NCBI GenBank assembly: GCA_016744115.1
Contig: JADGEZ010000005.1
Location: 1 to 64,000, forward strand
Length of the DNA stretch: 64,000 nt
Source of the DNA: Sulfurimonas sp.
GTDB lineage: Bacteria > Campylobacterota > Campylobacteria > Campylobacterales > Sulfurimonadaceae
Reading direction: 5' to 3'
The number at the start of each line of letters is the position of its first letter. The first letter of the stretch is position 1. The position numbers and the translations under genes were made by a program. Below, in pieces: positions 34,401-43,300 of this stretch. The notes under the pieces are model-generated. The model ran no database searches and was not told the DNA's origin. It saw only the letters and a program-made list of their open reading frames with translations.

Positions 34401-35037
34401 GCACAATGAAAGGTTCCAATCCAAGAATTTTACTTTTTAAATCAAAAAATCCACCATCTTCAAGTTTCATGTACATTCTCAAATGAGCATCACTTGTCTT
34501 CATATTTTTAGTATCTATGTCTTTTAATTCAAAGCCTAAAGTATCCACTCTAAAGCTAAACTTGCTTTGTTGAGAGTAATCTTCATAATTTAAACTCCCA
34601 TTGATAAGGGAAATTTTATCTACAATAATTCGTGGTATTTGAGATTTAGTATTTTTTTTCTTAACTTCTTTGGTATTTTTTTTAGCTAAAGCATTAAAAT
34701 TAATTGTTTTATCTTTGTTTAAAACTAAGAAAAGGTCAGGTTCTTCTATAATTAATTCTTTTATATAAATAGTAAAACCAAGTAAAGAATAAAACTCTAA
34801 GTCTAAAATAATTTTTTTAGTATTAATAAGCTGTATCTTATCTAAAGAGTATAATTCTAAACCTTGTATTTCTAAACGGAATAAAAAAGGGTTAAAGTAA
34901 AGAGTATCTATCTCAAGTTGCGCATTTGCATTTTCTTTTACCCCATTAATAATCTGTGGTTTTAAAATTAAAGGAACAGCGATAAAGCCAAATAAGGTAT
35001 AAAAAAGAAGTGAGTAAAGAAGGATTTTTTTTAACAA
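31486..35037 (-). CDS. Giant DUF748 / AsmA-like envelope protein
   Basis: This 1183-aa protein has one N-terminal span (LLYSLLFYTLFGFIAVPLIL) and a long beta-rich periplasmic body. Repeated units of the AsmA/DUF748 kind are visible, for example LYFNPFLFRLEIQGLEL near the start and GYSRTFAGYHIDDGKLFLNF followed by LDFNF-like strands near residue 890. The C-terminus resembles an OmpA-like or DUF748 terminal domain (LSIGGAYDLSLDKKALQKEK). Proteins of this superfamily bridge the periplasm and are linked to lipid transport and outer-membrane integrity. It starts at TTG 35037 with GGAG six bases before. It runs head-to-tail with the YeiH-type gene. Confidence 0.78.
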   Translation of the reverse strand: MLKKILLYSLLFYTLFGFIAVPLILKPQIINGVKENANAQLEIDTLYFNPFLFRLEIQGLELYSLDKIQLINTKKIILDLEFYSLLGFTIYIKELIIEEPDLFLVLNKDKTINFNALAKKNTKEVKKKNTKSQIPRIIVDKISLINGSLNYEDYSQQSKFSFRVDTLGFELKDIDTKNMKTSDAHLRMYMKLEDGGFFDLKSKILGLEPFIVQGSLDYEASKLYSQWRYIKDSLNLEVANGKLSLHTQYNFNSSNLEATRLWNLNLSLDGLRLKPKGNYTDVLGLKSFFIKNATIKPFSQDIHIQKIALESLDIKVLRDENKTIDWQEYIKFNTKPQSNILEQKDAVKQEPWSILVDTLSLEKIKVDFEDKGVKPNVNNSLNELNLYAQNITLDGTRPLAYQMDFLVNDSFKCKSFGSIIHKVLDAKTSTLCSGLDVERFVPYIDEVAKKELKIYDIKLRSLQANFDADVNVVDVNSSLIVDVQNANILLSDFALNKKSNNKRLMTFSDLNISGISLNTNTKEVSINDTNIKNLHIRIKSLKDGSMNIDNLLVPRKSGVLKSKKKQVYKKEKEYKVRLNSLTLKDAKLSFQDQKMRPIIYAQVDKINLNIKNIDSKKYSWMSYQLSSRVNSSANMKSRGSIRHTPLKQKGKLSLERLALKDFTPYLQKNAFVSLDDGYMSFKTKTQYAVSKSKADLIVDGSFKLEEIFLSDSRDKSSLLSFNEVNLKEFTLETSPNRLFVNEVDVDAFYVNANIDANKSMNFAGLAKNIDKNTTKELEKSTNADTREAFPMRIMKVNVKNGSATFSDSSLAIDFKTNIHNLNGVIYAISTNPHETSYIDLAGDIDKYGSTKLKGSVNSSNPKLFTDLDFNFRNLDLSAMSGYSRTFAGYHIDDGKLFLNFNYDIQDSQLQGENSIIIKKIKLGEEVDIKGGSLPLGFVVALLEDGDGIIDIEMPVRGNVDEPDFKYGALVWKTFGNLILKAVASPFTFLGSLLGIGGDELKYAEFEAGSSIILASEREKLDNIAKLLVKRPKIILSIGGAYDLSLDKKALQKEKLIALVVKKSGAKNEEERVNAMTIDLLENIYEDAKDDNKIEVLQERLEKQYEGDAFDRKYLKALVKLCIEFQIISEKEMQELAKKRSRVLKSYLINDKGIETTRVNELDVIIVTSDENQLIRSKLDVNVQ

Positions 35038-35138
35038 ATAAACTCCGTATTAGCATGAATATACTAAGTCTATCTTATTATGTATTAGAGTTTTATTTAC
35101 TCAACGATAAATAGAAGTTAAGAAAACCTGCTCAATCT

Positions 35139-35213
35139 GTCACCCTGAACTTGATTCAGGGTCTAATTTATATAGAATAAGGACTAGATTCCCAGTCAAG
35201 CTGAGAATGACAA
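35139..35213. repeat. Type-c and type-a hairpin repeats
   Basis: About 35140-35163 is the type-c hairpin read on the minus strand (ACCCTGAA-TCAAG-TTCAGGGT). About 35188-35212 is a type-a hairpin. They lie between ccoG and the DUF748 gene. Confidence 0.8.
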
Positions 35214-35231
35214 TAACTTTTATTCACCGTA

Positions 35232-36662
35232 TTATTTACTAGCTTTAAGTATGTCTAGTTTCGGAAATGTAAACACAGCATCTCTATAAACAACAACATC
35301 TTTTCTATCTAAAGAATACGCTCTAATCTTAATAGGGATAAGAGTATCTCCTCGGTTATTTTTAGATAAAACTTCTGTAGTTCTTAAGATAACAACTTTC
35401 TTCTTTTTTATACCTGGAACTGCTGTAAATTCTTTTCTAGGTTTAGCGATAATAATTTTTCCCTCCATCCCTTTTGGTGGGATAACTTCAAAATAAAATT
35501 TCATTGTTTTATTTTGTGTATTTTGCAGTAAAAAGACATAGGCATTATCAACTCTTACCTTACCATCGGGCATAAGTTTTGTAGAATATACTCTAGATTC
35601 TTTGTTGATATTTAACAACATATTTTCTTTTGTCGAACCCATCATTGCTAAGATAACCATAAGACCAACAAGTAAAGCTATGTAGCCGAGTATTTTTGCA
35701 CGAAAAAATTGTGTTTTACCTTTTTTCTCTATCACTTCATACTCACTTGACCAAGTCACTAAAGATGGTTTTCCTAGTTTTCCCATAACGGTAGTACAAG
35801 CATCAACACATTCAAGGCAGTTTATACACTCTAGTTGTAAGCCTTTGCGAATATCAATATGCGTAGGACAAATTGTCACACAAGACTCACAAGTAGTACA
35901 CTCAGCATGAGATTCATCCGATTGAAGGTCTTTTTGTTTTGTGTATTGTTTATCATGATTATCATCATAAATATGCCCACCACGATGTGTATTATAAAGA
36001 GACATAACTGTATGTTCATCATACAAAACAGATTGAATACGAGAATAAGGACAAATATAAGAACAAAAATCTTCTTTTAAAAATACGATGTCATAGACAA
36101 GAAACAATGCAATACCTGTCATTATCCCAATAAGTGCCCAATGGTTTTGATAGTCAGCTAAATATACAAAAAAATCTTCTGGAGGAACAAAAAACCAGAG
36201 AAAGTTTGACGCAGCTAAATAACTAGCAAAAAAAGCAATGAGTATCGCTATGGCTTTTTTAACCTTGTTTTTAGTCAAAGTCATATCTGGTTCTTTTTGC
36301 TTGTTTTTAATATTTTTACGCATTCCAAGAATTTTAGTTTCTATCAAATCACGATAGATGGCTCGAAAAGCAGTTTGAGGACAAACCCATCCACAAAAGA
36401 CACGCCCACCCATGGCGGTCATCCCAAAGACTCCAAGAAACATAAACATAAGTAAGAATGGCATAAGATACAACTCTTGCATATCAAACTGAACAAATGC
36501 TAAATGTAGCTTCAATTTATCAAAACTTAAAAGGAAAAAATGATTTCCATCAATAGTTATCCATGGTAAAATTATAATAAATAATGTTGCAATAAAATAC
36601 ATATAATATCGCTTAATTCTCCATTTCATCGGTATTTTATAGACTTCTTTTTTTTCACTCAT
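35232..36662 (-). CDS. ccoG: Cytochrome cbb3 oxidase maturation protein, polyferredoxin
   Basis: This 476-aa membrane protein has about five spans. Iron-sulfur and metal motifs are GRVFCGWVCPQTAFRAIYRD, FCSYICPYSRIQSV, and two [4Fe-4S] clusters CTTCESCVTICP and CINCLECVDAC, followed by an Ig-like periplasmic tail. CcoG (FixG, RdxA) reduces Cu(II) for the assembly of cbb3 oxidase. The ATG at 36662 forms a TGATG overlap with the preceding stop and follows AAAGGGG; a GTG three bases earlier is also possible. The ccoNOP genes are not in the window. Confidence 0.92.
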   Translation of the reverse strand: MSEKKEVYKIPMKWRIKRYYMYFIATLFIIILPWITIDGNHFFLLSFDKLKLHLAFVQFDMQELYLMPFLLMFMFLGVFGMTAMGGRVFCGWVCPQTAFRAIYRDLIETKILGMRKNIKNKQKEPDMTLTKNKVKKAIAILIAFFASYLAASNFLWFFVPPEDFFVYLADYQNHWALIGIMTGIALFLVYDIVFLKEDFCSYICPYSRIQSVLYDEHTVMSLYNTHRGGHIYDDNHDKQYTKQKDLQSDESHAECTTCESCVTICPTHIDIRKGLQLECINCLECVDACTTVMGKLGKPSLVTWSSEYEVIEKKGKTQFFRAKILGYIALLVGLMVILAMMGSTKENMLLNINKESRVYSTKLMPDGKVRVDNAYVFLLQNTQNKTMKFYFEVIPPKGMEGKIIIAKPRKEFTAVPGIKKKKVVILRTTEVLSKNNRGDTLIPIKIRAYSLDRKDVVVYRDAVFTFPKLDILKASK

Positions 36663-37315
36663 CACTTTACCCCTTTTTCATTTGGACAAACTATAGAATT
36701 TATAAGTTTATCTTGCGAATTTTCTGACACATCTACTAATAAAGAACTTGAAACAACTTGTTTTAACTCACGAGAATCTATATAATCCTTAAGTGAGCTT
36801 CTACTAACATCTAACCTTCTTGCCATCTCGCTCACGCTTTTTTTGTCTTTTATAAAAACAATAATCTCAGAAATGTATTGATCAAACTTAGAACTAGATT
36901 TACTTCCTTTAGGTCTGCCAATAAGTTTTTTACCTTGTATTTGTAAGGTTTGACGAAGTTGATCTATTAAGGCGAAAATTAACATCGCTTCACTTTGTCT
37001 TGTTATTATAACAGATTGTTTTATAAAATGAACCTTTGAATGATGTTTTAAAAGACAAGAAAACATTTCTGCTACATCTTCCATATTTGAGCTTAAAACC
37101 CATGTATCATATATAAGTATAGTTGCTCCATCTTGAGATTGAAAGTTACTTGTTACATGAGTTCTCTCATCTAATCTTTTATTTTGCGAGACATGATCTA
37201 TAAACTGTTCATCAATCTTTATACCATTGGCAATCGCATAAGCGTTAATAACTTTAAGCTGCTCTCCTGCAGGATGAAAATATTTATCTGCTCTTATGTA
37301 GGCTATAGTTTTCAT
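36662..37315 (-). CDS. Serine-recombinase-like DNA-binding protein lacking catalytic residues
   Basis: This 217-aa protein has the full layout of a small resolvase/invertase. The N-terminal domain is MKTIAYIRADKYFHPAGEQL ... IDEQFID, and a Hin-like helix-turn-helix follows the linker GRPKGSK (SVSEMARRLDVSRSSLKDYI). The active-site serine of YxRxS is replaced by Asp (YIRAD). The LDRLGR stretch reads YDTWVLSS, losing both arginines, and the AER helix motif is absent. It is therefore unlikely to cut DNA and is better read as a transcription factor. A perfect palindrome covers its own promoter. It overlaps ccoG by one base. Confidence 0.75.
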   Translation of the reverse strand: MKTIAYIRADKYFHPAGEQLKVINAYAIANGIKIDEQFIDHVSQNKRLDERTHVTSNFQSQDGATILIYDTWVLSSNMEDVAEMFSCLLKHHSKVHFIKQSVIITRQSEAMLIFALIDQLRQTLQIQGKKLIGRPKGSKSSSKFDQYISEIIVFIKDKKSVSEMARRLDVSRSSLKDYIDSRELKQVVSSSLLVDVSENSQDKLINSIVCPNEKGVK

Positions 37316-37344
37316 TTTAGCGGTTAAACTCCATTTATATAAGG

Positions 37345-37384
37345 TTTAATCGTCATTATAGTTAAATATGACGATTAAAGTCAA
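37345..37384 (-). promoter_or_regulatory. Promoter with overlapping 12-bp palindromic operator
   Basis: On the minus strand TTGACT (37384-37379) and TATAAT (37360-37355) are 18 bases apart. Inverted repeats TTTAATCGTCAT (37345-37356) and ATGACGATTAAA (37368-37379) are perfect 12-bp arms, 11 bases apart. One arm fills the spacer next to the -35 and the other overlaps the downstream edge of the -10. The predicted transcript starts near 37348, 33 bases before the recombinase-like gene. Autorepression is the natural reading. Confidence 0.7.
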
Positions 37385-37731
37385 GTATGCTATATTACCC
37401 ATACAAGTTCCTTTTCTAAAGGCGTTCGAGCATAGTCTATCTTATTTAGTCTTGAGTTTTTGTCTTGGGTAAATCTCTATTTTGCTGTTTAGAAATAGTT
37501 TCAATATTTCTTAAGTAGGAACTGTGTAGTATATTTATATGATTTATTTTTCTAGTATTAGAGTGATAGGCTTTTGAGGTTATTCAAATTCTTATATGGT
37601 GTAAAGACTTTACTATGATGATTCTAAACTGTCACCTTTATAACTTTAACTAGATTAATACTTCTTTTAAAAAGTCACAAAACTTTAAAAAAAGATGAAT
37701 TAGTCATAAAAAAATTACACGAGGATACAAA
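37385..37731. other. Divergent intergenic region before the FixH/Cus operon
   Basis: This gene-free stretch lies between divergent units. I see no reading frame or clear promoter boxes. ATGATGATTCTAAA at about 37615-37628 resembles one arm of the operator ATGACGATTAAA, but the match is weak. CGAGGA, before the ATG at 37732, is the ribosome binding site of the next gene. Confidence 0.4.
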
Positions 37732-38112
37732 ATGAAATCAATTACAAAACTAGCCTTAGCACTTCTTCTAGGGGCGTCTTTACTTCAAGGTGCTGCCTTT
37801 GAGAAAGTTGCAAAATCTCGTGCTACACAAGTTCATCTAAGTTGCGAGAAACCACTCACTACTGGTAACAATACGATAAATTTTGAAGTAGGACATAAAA
37901 ATTACAAAGATGCCAAGATGAGCGTAAAAATCTTCATGCCAGCGATGCCAGGTATGCCATATATGGAAAGTATAAGCGAGTCAAAGAGTTTAGGTGATGG
38001 TAAATTCACAACAAATATAAATATTTCTATGTCTGGAACATGGCAAGTGCATATCTTTTTAACTCCAAAAAGTGGTAAAAAAGTAAGAGCTAAAACATCG
38101 TTTAATATATAA
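37732..38112 (+). CDS. FixH/YtkA-like periplasmic protein
   Basis: This 126-aa exported protein has a signal peptide (ITKLALALLLGASLLQGAA) and an Ig-like YtkA/FixH fold. It carries a methionine-rich motif, MPAMPGMPYM, and a C-terminal SGTWQVHIFLTPKSGKK. Such domains are found beside copper transporters and cbb3 maturation genes. The Met-rich loop suggests Cu(I) or Ag(I) binding. It heads the operon with the TolC/CusB/CusA genes, 11 bases before the next. Confidence 0.75.
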   Translation: MKSITKLALALLLGASLLQGAAFEKVAKSRATQVHLSCEKPLTTGNNTINFEVGHKNYKDAKMSVKIFMPAMPGMPYMESISESKSLGDGKFTTNINISMSGTWQVHIFLTPKSGKKVRAKTSFNI

Positions 38113-38123
38113 AACTTAGAGAA

Positions 38124-39317
38124 ATGAAACTCTTATTATCACTTGCATTTCCCTTATTGCTTTTGGCGATACCCTTAGAAGTTCTTATAGAAAATGCAAA
38201 AAATAATCATACTTCTTTAAAGTCTTTAGAACAAAGAGTATCAATGCTTGATAATGATTTAGAGATGAGCAAAAACTTTGTAGACCCAATGCTATCCTTA
38301 ACCGTGAGTGATGTTCAGTTGGATGATATAGCTAATCGTTCTCTTGAGAGAATGCAATACCTTGCCTTAAATTTTCAACAAAAAATTCCATATTTTGGAA
38401 AAAGAGATGCTTTAGCCAAGAGAATAAATGCAAGAAAAGTAAAAGAGATTTTAAGTATAGATGAGATGCGAGTGAAGCTAGTTCGTGAAATAAAAATAGC
38501 AGCGTTTTCTATCTGGCAAAAAGAAGAGGGGCTAAAAATTACACAAGAGTATATACGCCTCACAAAACAAAATATAGAACTATACTCTACACTAAGTAGA
38601 AGTGATTCTCTCTCTCACATGAGTATAATGTCCGCTGAAATGACACTTTCCCAACTTAAGATCAAACGGAGTAGATTGGAGAGTTCTTTAAAAGTAGAGT
38701 ATCAAAAAATCTCCTATTTAAGTGAAATGGAAGTAGATACTGTAGAGATGGATATGAAAATGTACAAGCCAAAAGACTTAGAACAGTATATTGATAATAA
38801 AAATTTTAATATATCTTACAAAATAAAAAAAGCGAGTTTAAAAGAAGCAAATGAGGATGTAAAAGTTCAAGAGTTAAATTACTATGCTGATCCTATTCTT
38901 AGTCTTGGATATTTTCGTAGAGAGTCTTTTGAGGATTATATAAACATCGGTATAGCCTACTCTTTGCCAATATACGGCACACAAAATGCCCTAAGTGAAA
39001 AATCAAGAAAAGTTGTTTTAGCTAAGAAAAGTGAAGTGCTAAATTTTGATAATCTAGTACTGTCTCAAATACATCAAGTGTATGCAAAAATTCAGAGTGC
39101 TTATGCTGTTCATACTATCATAAAAGATGAGAGTATGCCGCAGATTGAGCATATGTTTGATTTAAGTTCTAGTTCTATTAAAAGTGGTGATGAGCTTTTT
39201 TTATATATAGAGCTTTTGGAGAAAAAACTCTCTCTTGATGAGAAAAATATTGGAGTAGTAGCCGTGTATCATAAAAATATTGCCTCCTTAGAAGCTCTAG
39301 TTGGAGAAATGAAATGA
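38124..39317 (+). CDS. TolC-family outer-membrane efflux protein (CusC-like)
   Basis: This 397-aa protein starts with a signal peptide (LLLSLAFPLLLLAIP). It has the long alpha-helical, repeated layout of outer-membrane efflux proteins (IENAKNNHTSLKSLEQRVSM and later KKSEVLNFDNLVLSQIHQVY). It would form the outer-membrane channel of the tripartite pump. It overlaps the adaptor gene by four bases (ATGA). Specificity for copper or silver comes from the neighbours, not from this protein. Confidence 0.82.
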   Translation: MKLLLSLAFPLLLLAIPLEVLIENAKNNHTSLKSLEQRVSMLDNDLEMSKNFVDPMLSLTVSDVQLDDIANRSLERMQYLALNFQQKIPYFGKRDALAKRINARKVKEILSIDEMRVKLVREIKIAAFSIWQKEEGLKITQEYIRLTKQNIELYSTLSRSDSLSHMSIMSAEMTLSQLKIKRSRLESSLKVEYQKISYLSEMEVDTVEMDMKMYKPKDLEQYIDNKNFNISYKIKKASLKEANEDVKVQELNYYADPILSLGYFRRESFEDYINIGIAYSLPIYGTQNALSEKSRKVVLAKKSEVLNFDNLVLSQIHQVYAKIQSAYAVHTIIKDESMPQIEHMFDLSSSSIKSGDELFLYIELLEKKLSLDEKNIGVVAVYHKNIASLEALVGEMK

Positions 39318-40294
39318 GATTTTTATTATTAATAATGACACTTATATTAACATCTGTTCATGCGAGAGAAGCGACTGTACAACAGTTATTTAATGTTGTG
39401 ACTGTAAAAGTTGAACAAAATAATCATGCCAAAAGTATGAATAGTTTTGGTTTTGTTAAAGTGGATGAATCAAGAGTTTATGATGTAAGTCCAAGGTTTG
39501 GAGGTTTTGTAGAAATCCTTTATGCAGATAAGATTTACAAGAAAGTGAGCAAGGGGGAAACTTTAGCAAAAGTATATTCTCCTGAAGTTTTAAAAGCTAA
39601 AGATGAGTATGCTACCTCTTTGCTGTACTCAAAAAATAAGGCTATGGTTGAGAGTGCTATGACAAAGCTACATCTCTTAAAAGTACCAAAAAACGAGATA
39701 AACGCAAAGTTAAAAAATAGAGATTTTACCACCATCATTTCACCTACGAATGGATATATCTTTAAAAAAAATCTTAACAACAACTCAGCATTTTCTGCAA
39801 AACAAGTTCTTTTTGAGATTGTAAATTTAGATACTGTATGGGTTGAGGTAAATATCCATCAAAACCAACTAAGACTTTTAAAAGGGGTTGATACATTCAT
39901 CTTAAAAACTCCCTCACAAGAAAAAACTTTCACAGCAACAAATAGTGGGATTTATCCAAACCTTGATACAAGCCAAGAGAGTTTTACACTAAGATTAGAA
40001 GTGAAAAATCCAAACTTAGAACTTAAGCCTGGAATGTATATGAGTGTTAGTATAAATCAAAAAAAAGCTACTTACCTTACTCTTCCCTCAACTGCCGTAA
40101 TCCGAAAAAATGGAGTTTTTTATGTTTTTGTAGTTGGAGAGTATGAGGGAGAATACGAACCACTTCAAATAGAAGTAGAAGTTTTAAACCCTGATACTTA
40201 TATAGTGAAAAATGGTCTCATTCAAGGCGATGAAGTTGTAAATAACGCTCTTTTCATGATGGATAGTGATGCCCAAGTAAATGGTTTATATTGA
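39314..40294 (+). CDS. RND efflux periplasmic adaptor (CusB-like)
   Basis: This 326-aa protein has an N-terminal signal (LLLIMTLILTSVHA). The barrel-sandwich hybrid shows in VSKGETLAKVYSPEVLKAKD and ISPTNGYIFKKNLNNNSA, followed by beta-barrel and membrane-proximal parts (LKPGMYMSVSINQKKATYL). It links the inner-membrane pump to the outer-membrane channel. It is shorter than E. coli CusB (407 aa) and lacks the Met-rich N-terminal metal site; the FixH/YtkA-like protein may supply that function (inference). Confidence 0.82.
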   Translation: MRFLLLIMTLILTSVHAREATVQQLFNVVTVKVEQNNHAKSMNSFGFVKVDESRVYDVSPRFGGFVEILYADKIYKKVSKGETLAKVYSPEVLKAKDEYATSLLYSKNKAMVESAMTKLHLLKVPKNEINAKLKNRDFTTIISPTNGYIFKKNLNNNSAFSAKQVLFEIVNLDTVWVEVNIHQNQLRLLKGVDTFILKTPSQEKTFTATNSGIYPNLDTSQESFTLRLEVKNPNLELKPGMYMSVSINQKKATYLTLPSTAVIRKNGVFYVFVVGEYEGEYEPLQIEVEVLNPDTYIVKNGLIQGDEVVNNALFMMDSDAQVNGLY

Positions 40295-40318
40295 TTCATT
40301 ATATTAAAGGATAGAGAT

Positions 40319-43300
40319 ATGATTGAAAAAATAATAGACCTAAGTATAAAAAACAGATTTTTAGTTCTCTTCCTTGCCGTATTCCTTAGTTTCACCTCCT
40401 TTTGGGCTTTGAAAAATACTCAACTTGACGCTATACCAGATCTCTCTCCTCCGCAGGTTATAGTACAACTTAACTGGGCTGGGCAGTCTCCTGAAATTAT
40501 CGAAGATCAAGGAACATATCCCCTTGTATCTGAGTTTTTATCTATCGCTAATATTGAGACTGTTCGTGGTTTTTCAACTTATGAGAATGCTCTTATATAT
40601 ATTATTTTCAAAGAGGGGGTAGATTTATATTGGGCTAGAACTCGTGTTTTAGAACAGTTAGCTTCGATTCAATCCTCTTTACCTGATAACATGGAAGTCT
40701 CTCTAGGACCTGATGCTAGTGGTGTTGGTTGGGTATATGAGTATGCACTTACATCAAAAACGAAAAATTTAGCAGAGCTTAGATCCTTACAAGATTATTA
40801 TTATAAATACGCACTTTTAGGGGTCGATGGAGTAAGTGAAGTTGCCTCAATAGGTGGCTTTGTTCCTACATATCAAGTAAGTGTAAAAAATGAAACACTG
40901 ATTAGATATAACCTCAGCATCCAAGAAGTAGCTGCAACTCTAAAAAACAATAATAACGATACGGGCGGACGGATTGTTATTCAAAACGGCTATGAGTGGA
41001 TGGTTCAAGCTAAAGGTTATGTGAAAAATCTTGATGACATTCGAGCTTTAAGAGTTGCAACAAAAGCAAACACTCCTGTTACAATTGGCGATATTGCAAG
41101 AGTTGAGTTAGTTCCATCAGTTAGGCGTGGTATGGCTGATTTAAATGGAGAGGGTGAAGTTGTTGGGGGAATCGTAATGGTTCGTTATGGCGAGGATGTT
41201 TACTCAACCATTAAGAGAATTGAGAAAAAAATGCTTGATTTAAAAGTTGAGGGGGTTGAGGTTGTTGAGACTTATAACCGTTTAGAGCTTATAGAAAAAG
41301 CGGTGGATACCTTAAAGTTTACCCTTATCGAAGAGAGTGTTATTGTTATTATCATCATAGCCCTTTTCTTGATGCACTTACGCTCTTCAATCATTGTAGT
41401 AATTATTTTACCCCTAACCATTGCAAGCACTTTTTTGCTGATGAAATTTTTTGGGATTGATTCAAATATTATGAGTCTTGGGGGAATTGCTATTGCTATT
41501 GGGGCGATGGTTGATGCTACTATCGTTATGATAGAAAATGCACATAAGACTATCATCAAAACACAAAAGAAAAAAGGAAACTCTCTCACTAAATCAGAAC
41601 GATTTGATGCGATTATAAGTTCTTCTAAAGTTGTTGGTCGTCCTATATTTTTTGCACTCTCTTTAGTGGTTGTTTCATTTTTACCTATCTTTGCACTCTC
41701 AGGTCAAGAGGGTTTACTTTTTACTCCACTAGCCTACACTAAAACATTTGCGATGATGGCAGGAGCAATTTTATCTATCACCTTAGTGCCTATTTTAATG
41801 TTGTATTTTGTAAAGGGGAAAATCTTATCAGAAGATAAAAACCCACTCAACAGATTTTTTATCTGGATTTATACCCCCATCATCGTTTACGGCTTAAAAG
41901 TAAAATATCTCATTATAGTTGCAGTAATCCTATCGCTTGGATATATGTACCCTCTATATGAAGGTCTTAAATGGGAGTTTATGCCACCATTAAATGAGCA
42001 GAGTGTGATGTATATGCCTGTAACTCCCTATGGGATTAGTGTAGATCAGAGTAAAATACTTACCCAAAAAACGGATGCTATTATCAAATCATTTCCTGAA
42101 GTTGATATTGTATTTGGCAAAGGTGGTCGTGCAACTTCGGCTACTGATCCAGCTCCACTTGGGATGATTGAGACTATTATTACCTTTAAGCCAAAAGATG
42201 AGTGGAGGGAGGGGATGACACATGATAAACTAATGTCTGAGCTTGAAGATGCCTTGCAAGTTCCAGGGCTTATAAACTCATGGACTTATCCAATTCGTGG
42301 TCGTATAGATATGCTTTTGAGTGGTATAAGAACGCCCATTGGAATCAAGCTTTATGGTAAAGATGCTCAAGGACTTCAAAAATATGCAAAAGAGATAGAA
42401 TCAGTACTGCGTAAATTTGGACAAACCCTTTCAGTATTCGCAGATCAGGCAAGTGCAGGATACTATCTTGATATTGACATAAATGAAGAGTCTATTGCGA
42501 GATATAGCGTCACTAAGAACTATCTTTTAGAATATGTATCCTCAGCTATTGGGGGGATGAAAATATCTACTATGTATAAGGGAATAGAGCGTTATCCGAT
42601 AGCTTTGCGTTTTGAAGAGGAGGAGAGAAGAAGTATTGATTCGATTAAAGATATCATGATAAAAACTAAATTAGGCTTTGTTCCCCTTGGCACTTTTGCT
42701 AAAATCGCTTATAGAGAGAGTGCCTCTGTGATTAAAAGCGAGATGGCGTCACCTGTTACATTTATATATATCACTCCTCAAATTGGGGTATCTGCTACAG
42801 AGTATAAGCAAAAGGCGAAAAAGTTATTGGCAAGCGTTAAGTTACCTGCTGGTTATTATATAGAGTGGGCAGGGCAAAGTGAGTATCTTGACGCAGCTAT
42901 GGCTAAAATCATTTGGATTATTCCTGCTGTTTTAGTTCTTATATTGATATTAATTTACTTTGCACTTAAAGAGTTAATCCCAACTTTGATAGTATTTTTA
43001 ACTCTCCCCTTTGCACTTCTTGGTGGATTGATGTATATAGAGATTTTAAATTTTAACATGTCCATAGCCGTAGTAGTTGGTTTCTTAGCACTCCTTGGAG
43101 TAGCAGCAGAGACGGCTATAGTGATGATAGTGTATCTACAAGAAGCGGTAGATGAAGCCAAAGAGAAGTTCAAAGATAGCTTTGGAAGAAAAGAATTAAG
43201 AGATGCAATCTATGAGGGTGCAGTTGCAAGAGTTCGACCAAAACTCATGACAGTATTTGCAATTTTAGTAGGACTTTTACCTATCATGTTTATAAACGGA

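Noticed and set aside
36662-37315. Active invertase with a nearby invertible segment
   Set aside because: Catalytic serine and arginines are absent, and the only palindrome found overlaps the promoter; no second inverted site bounding a segment was seen.
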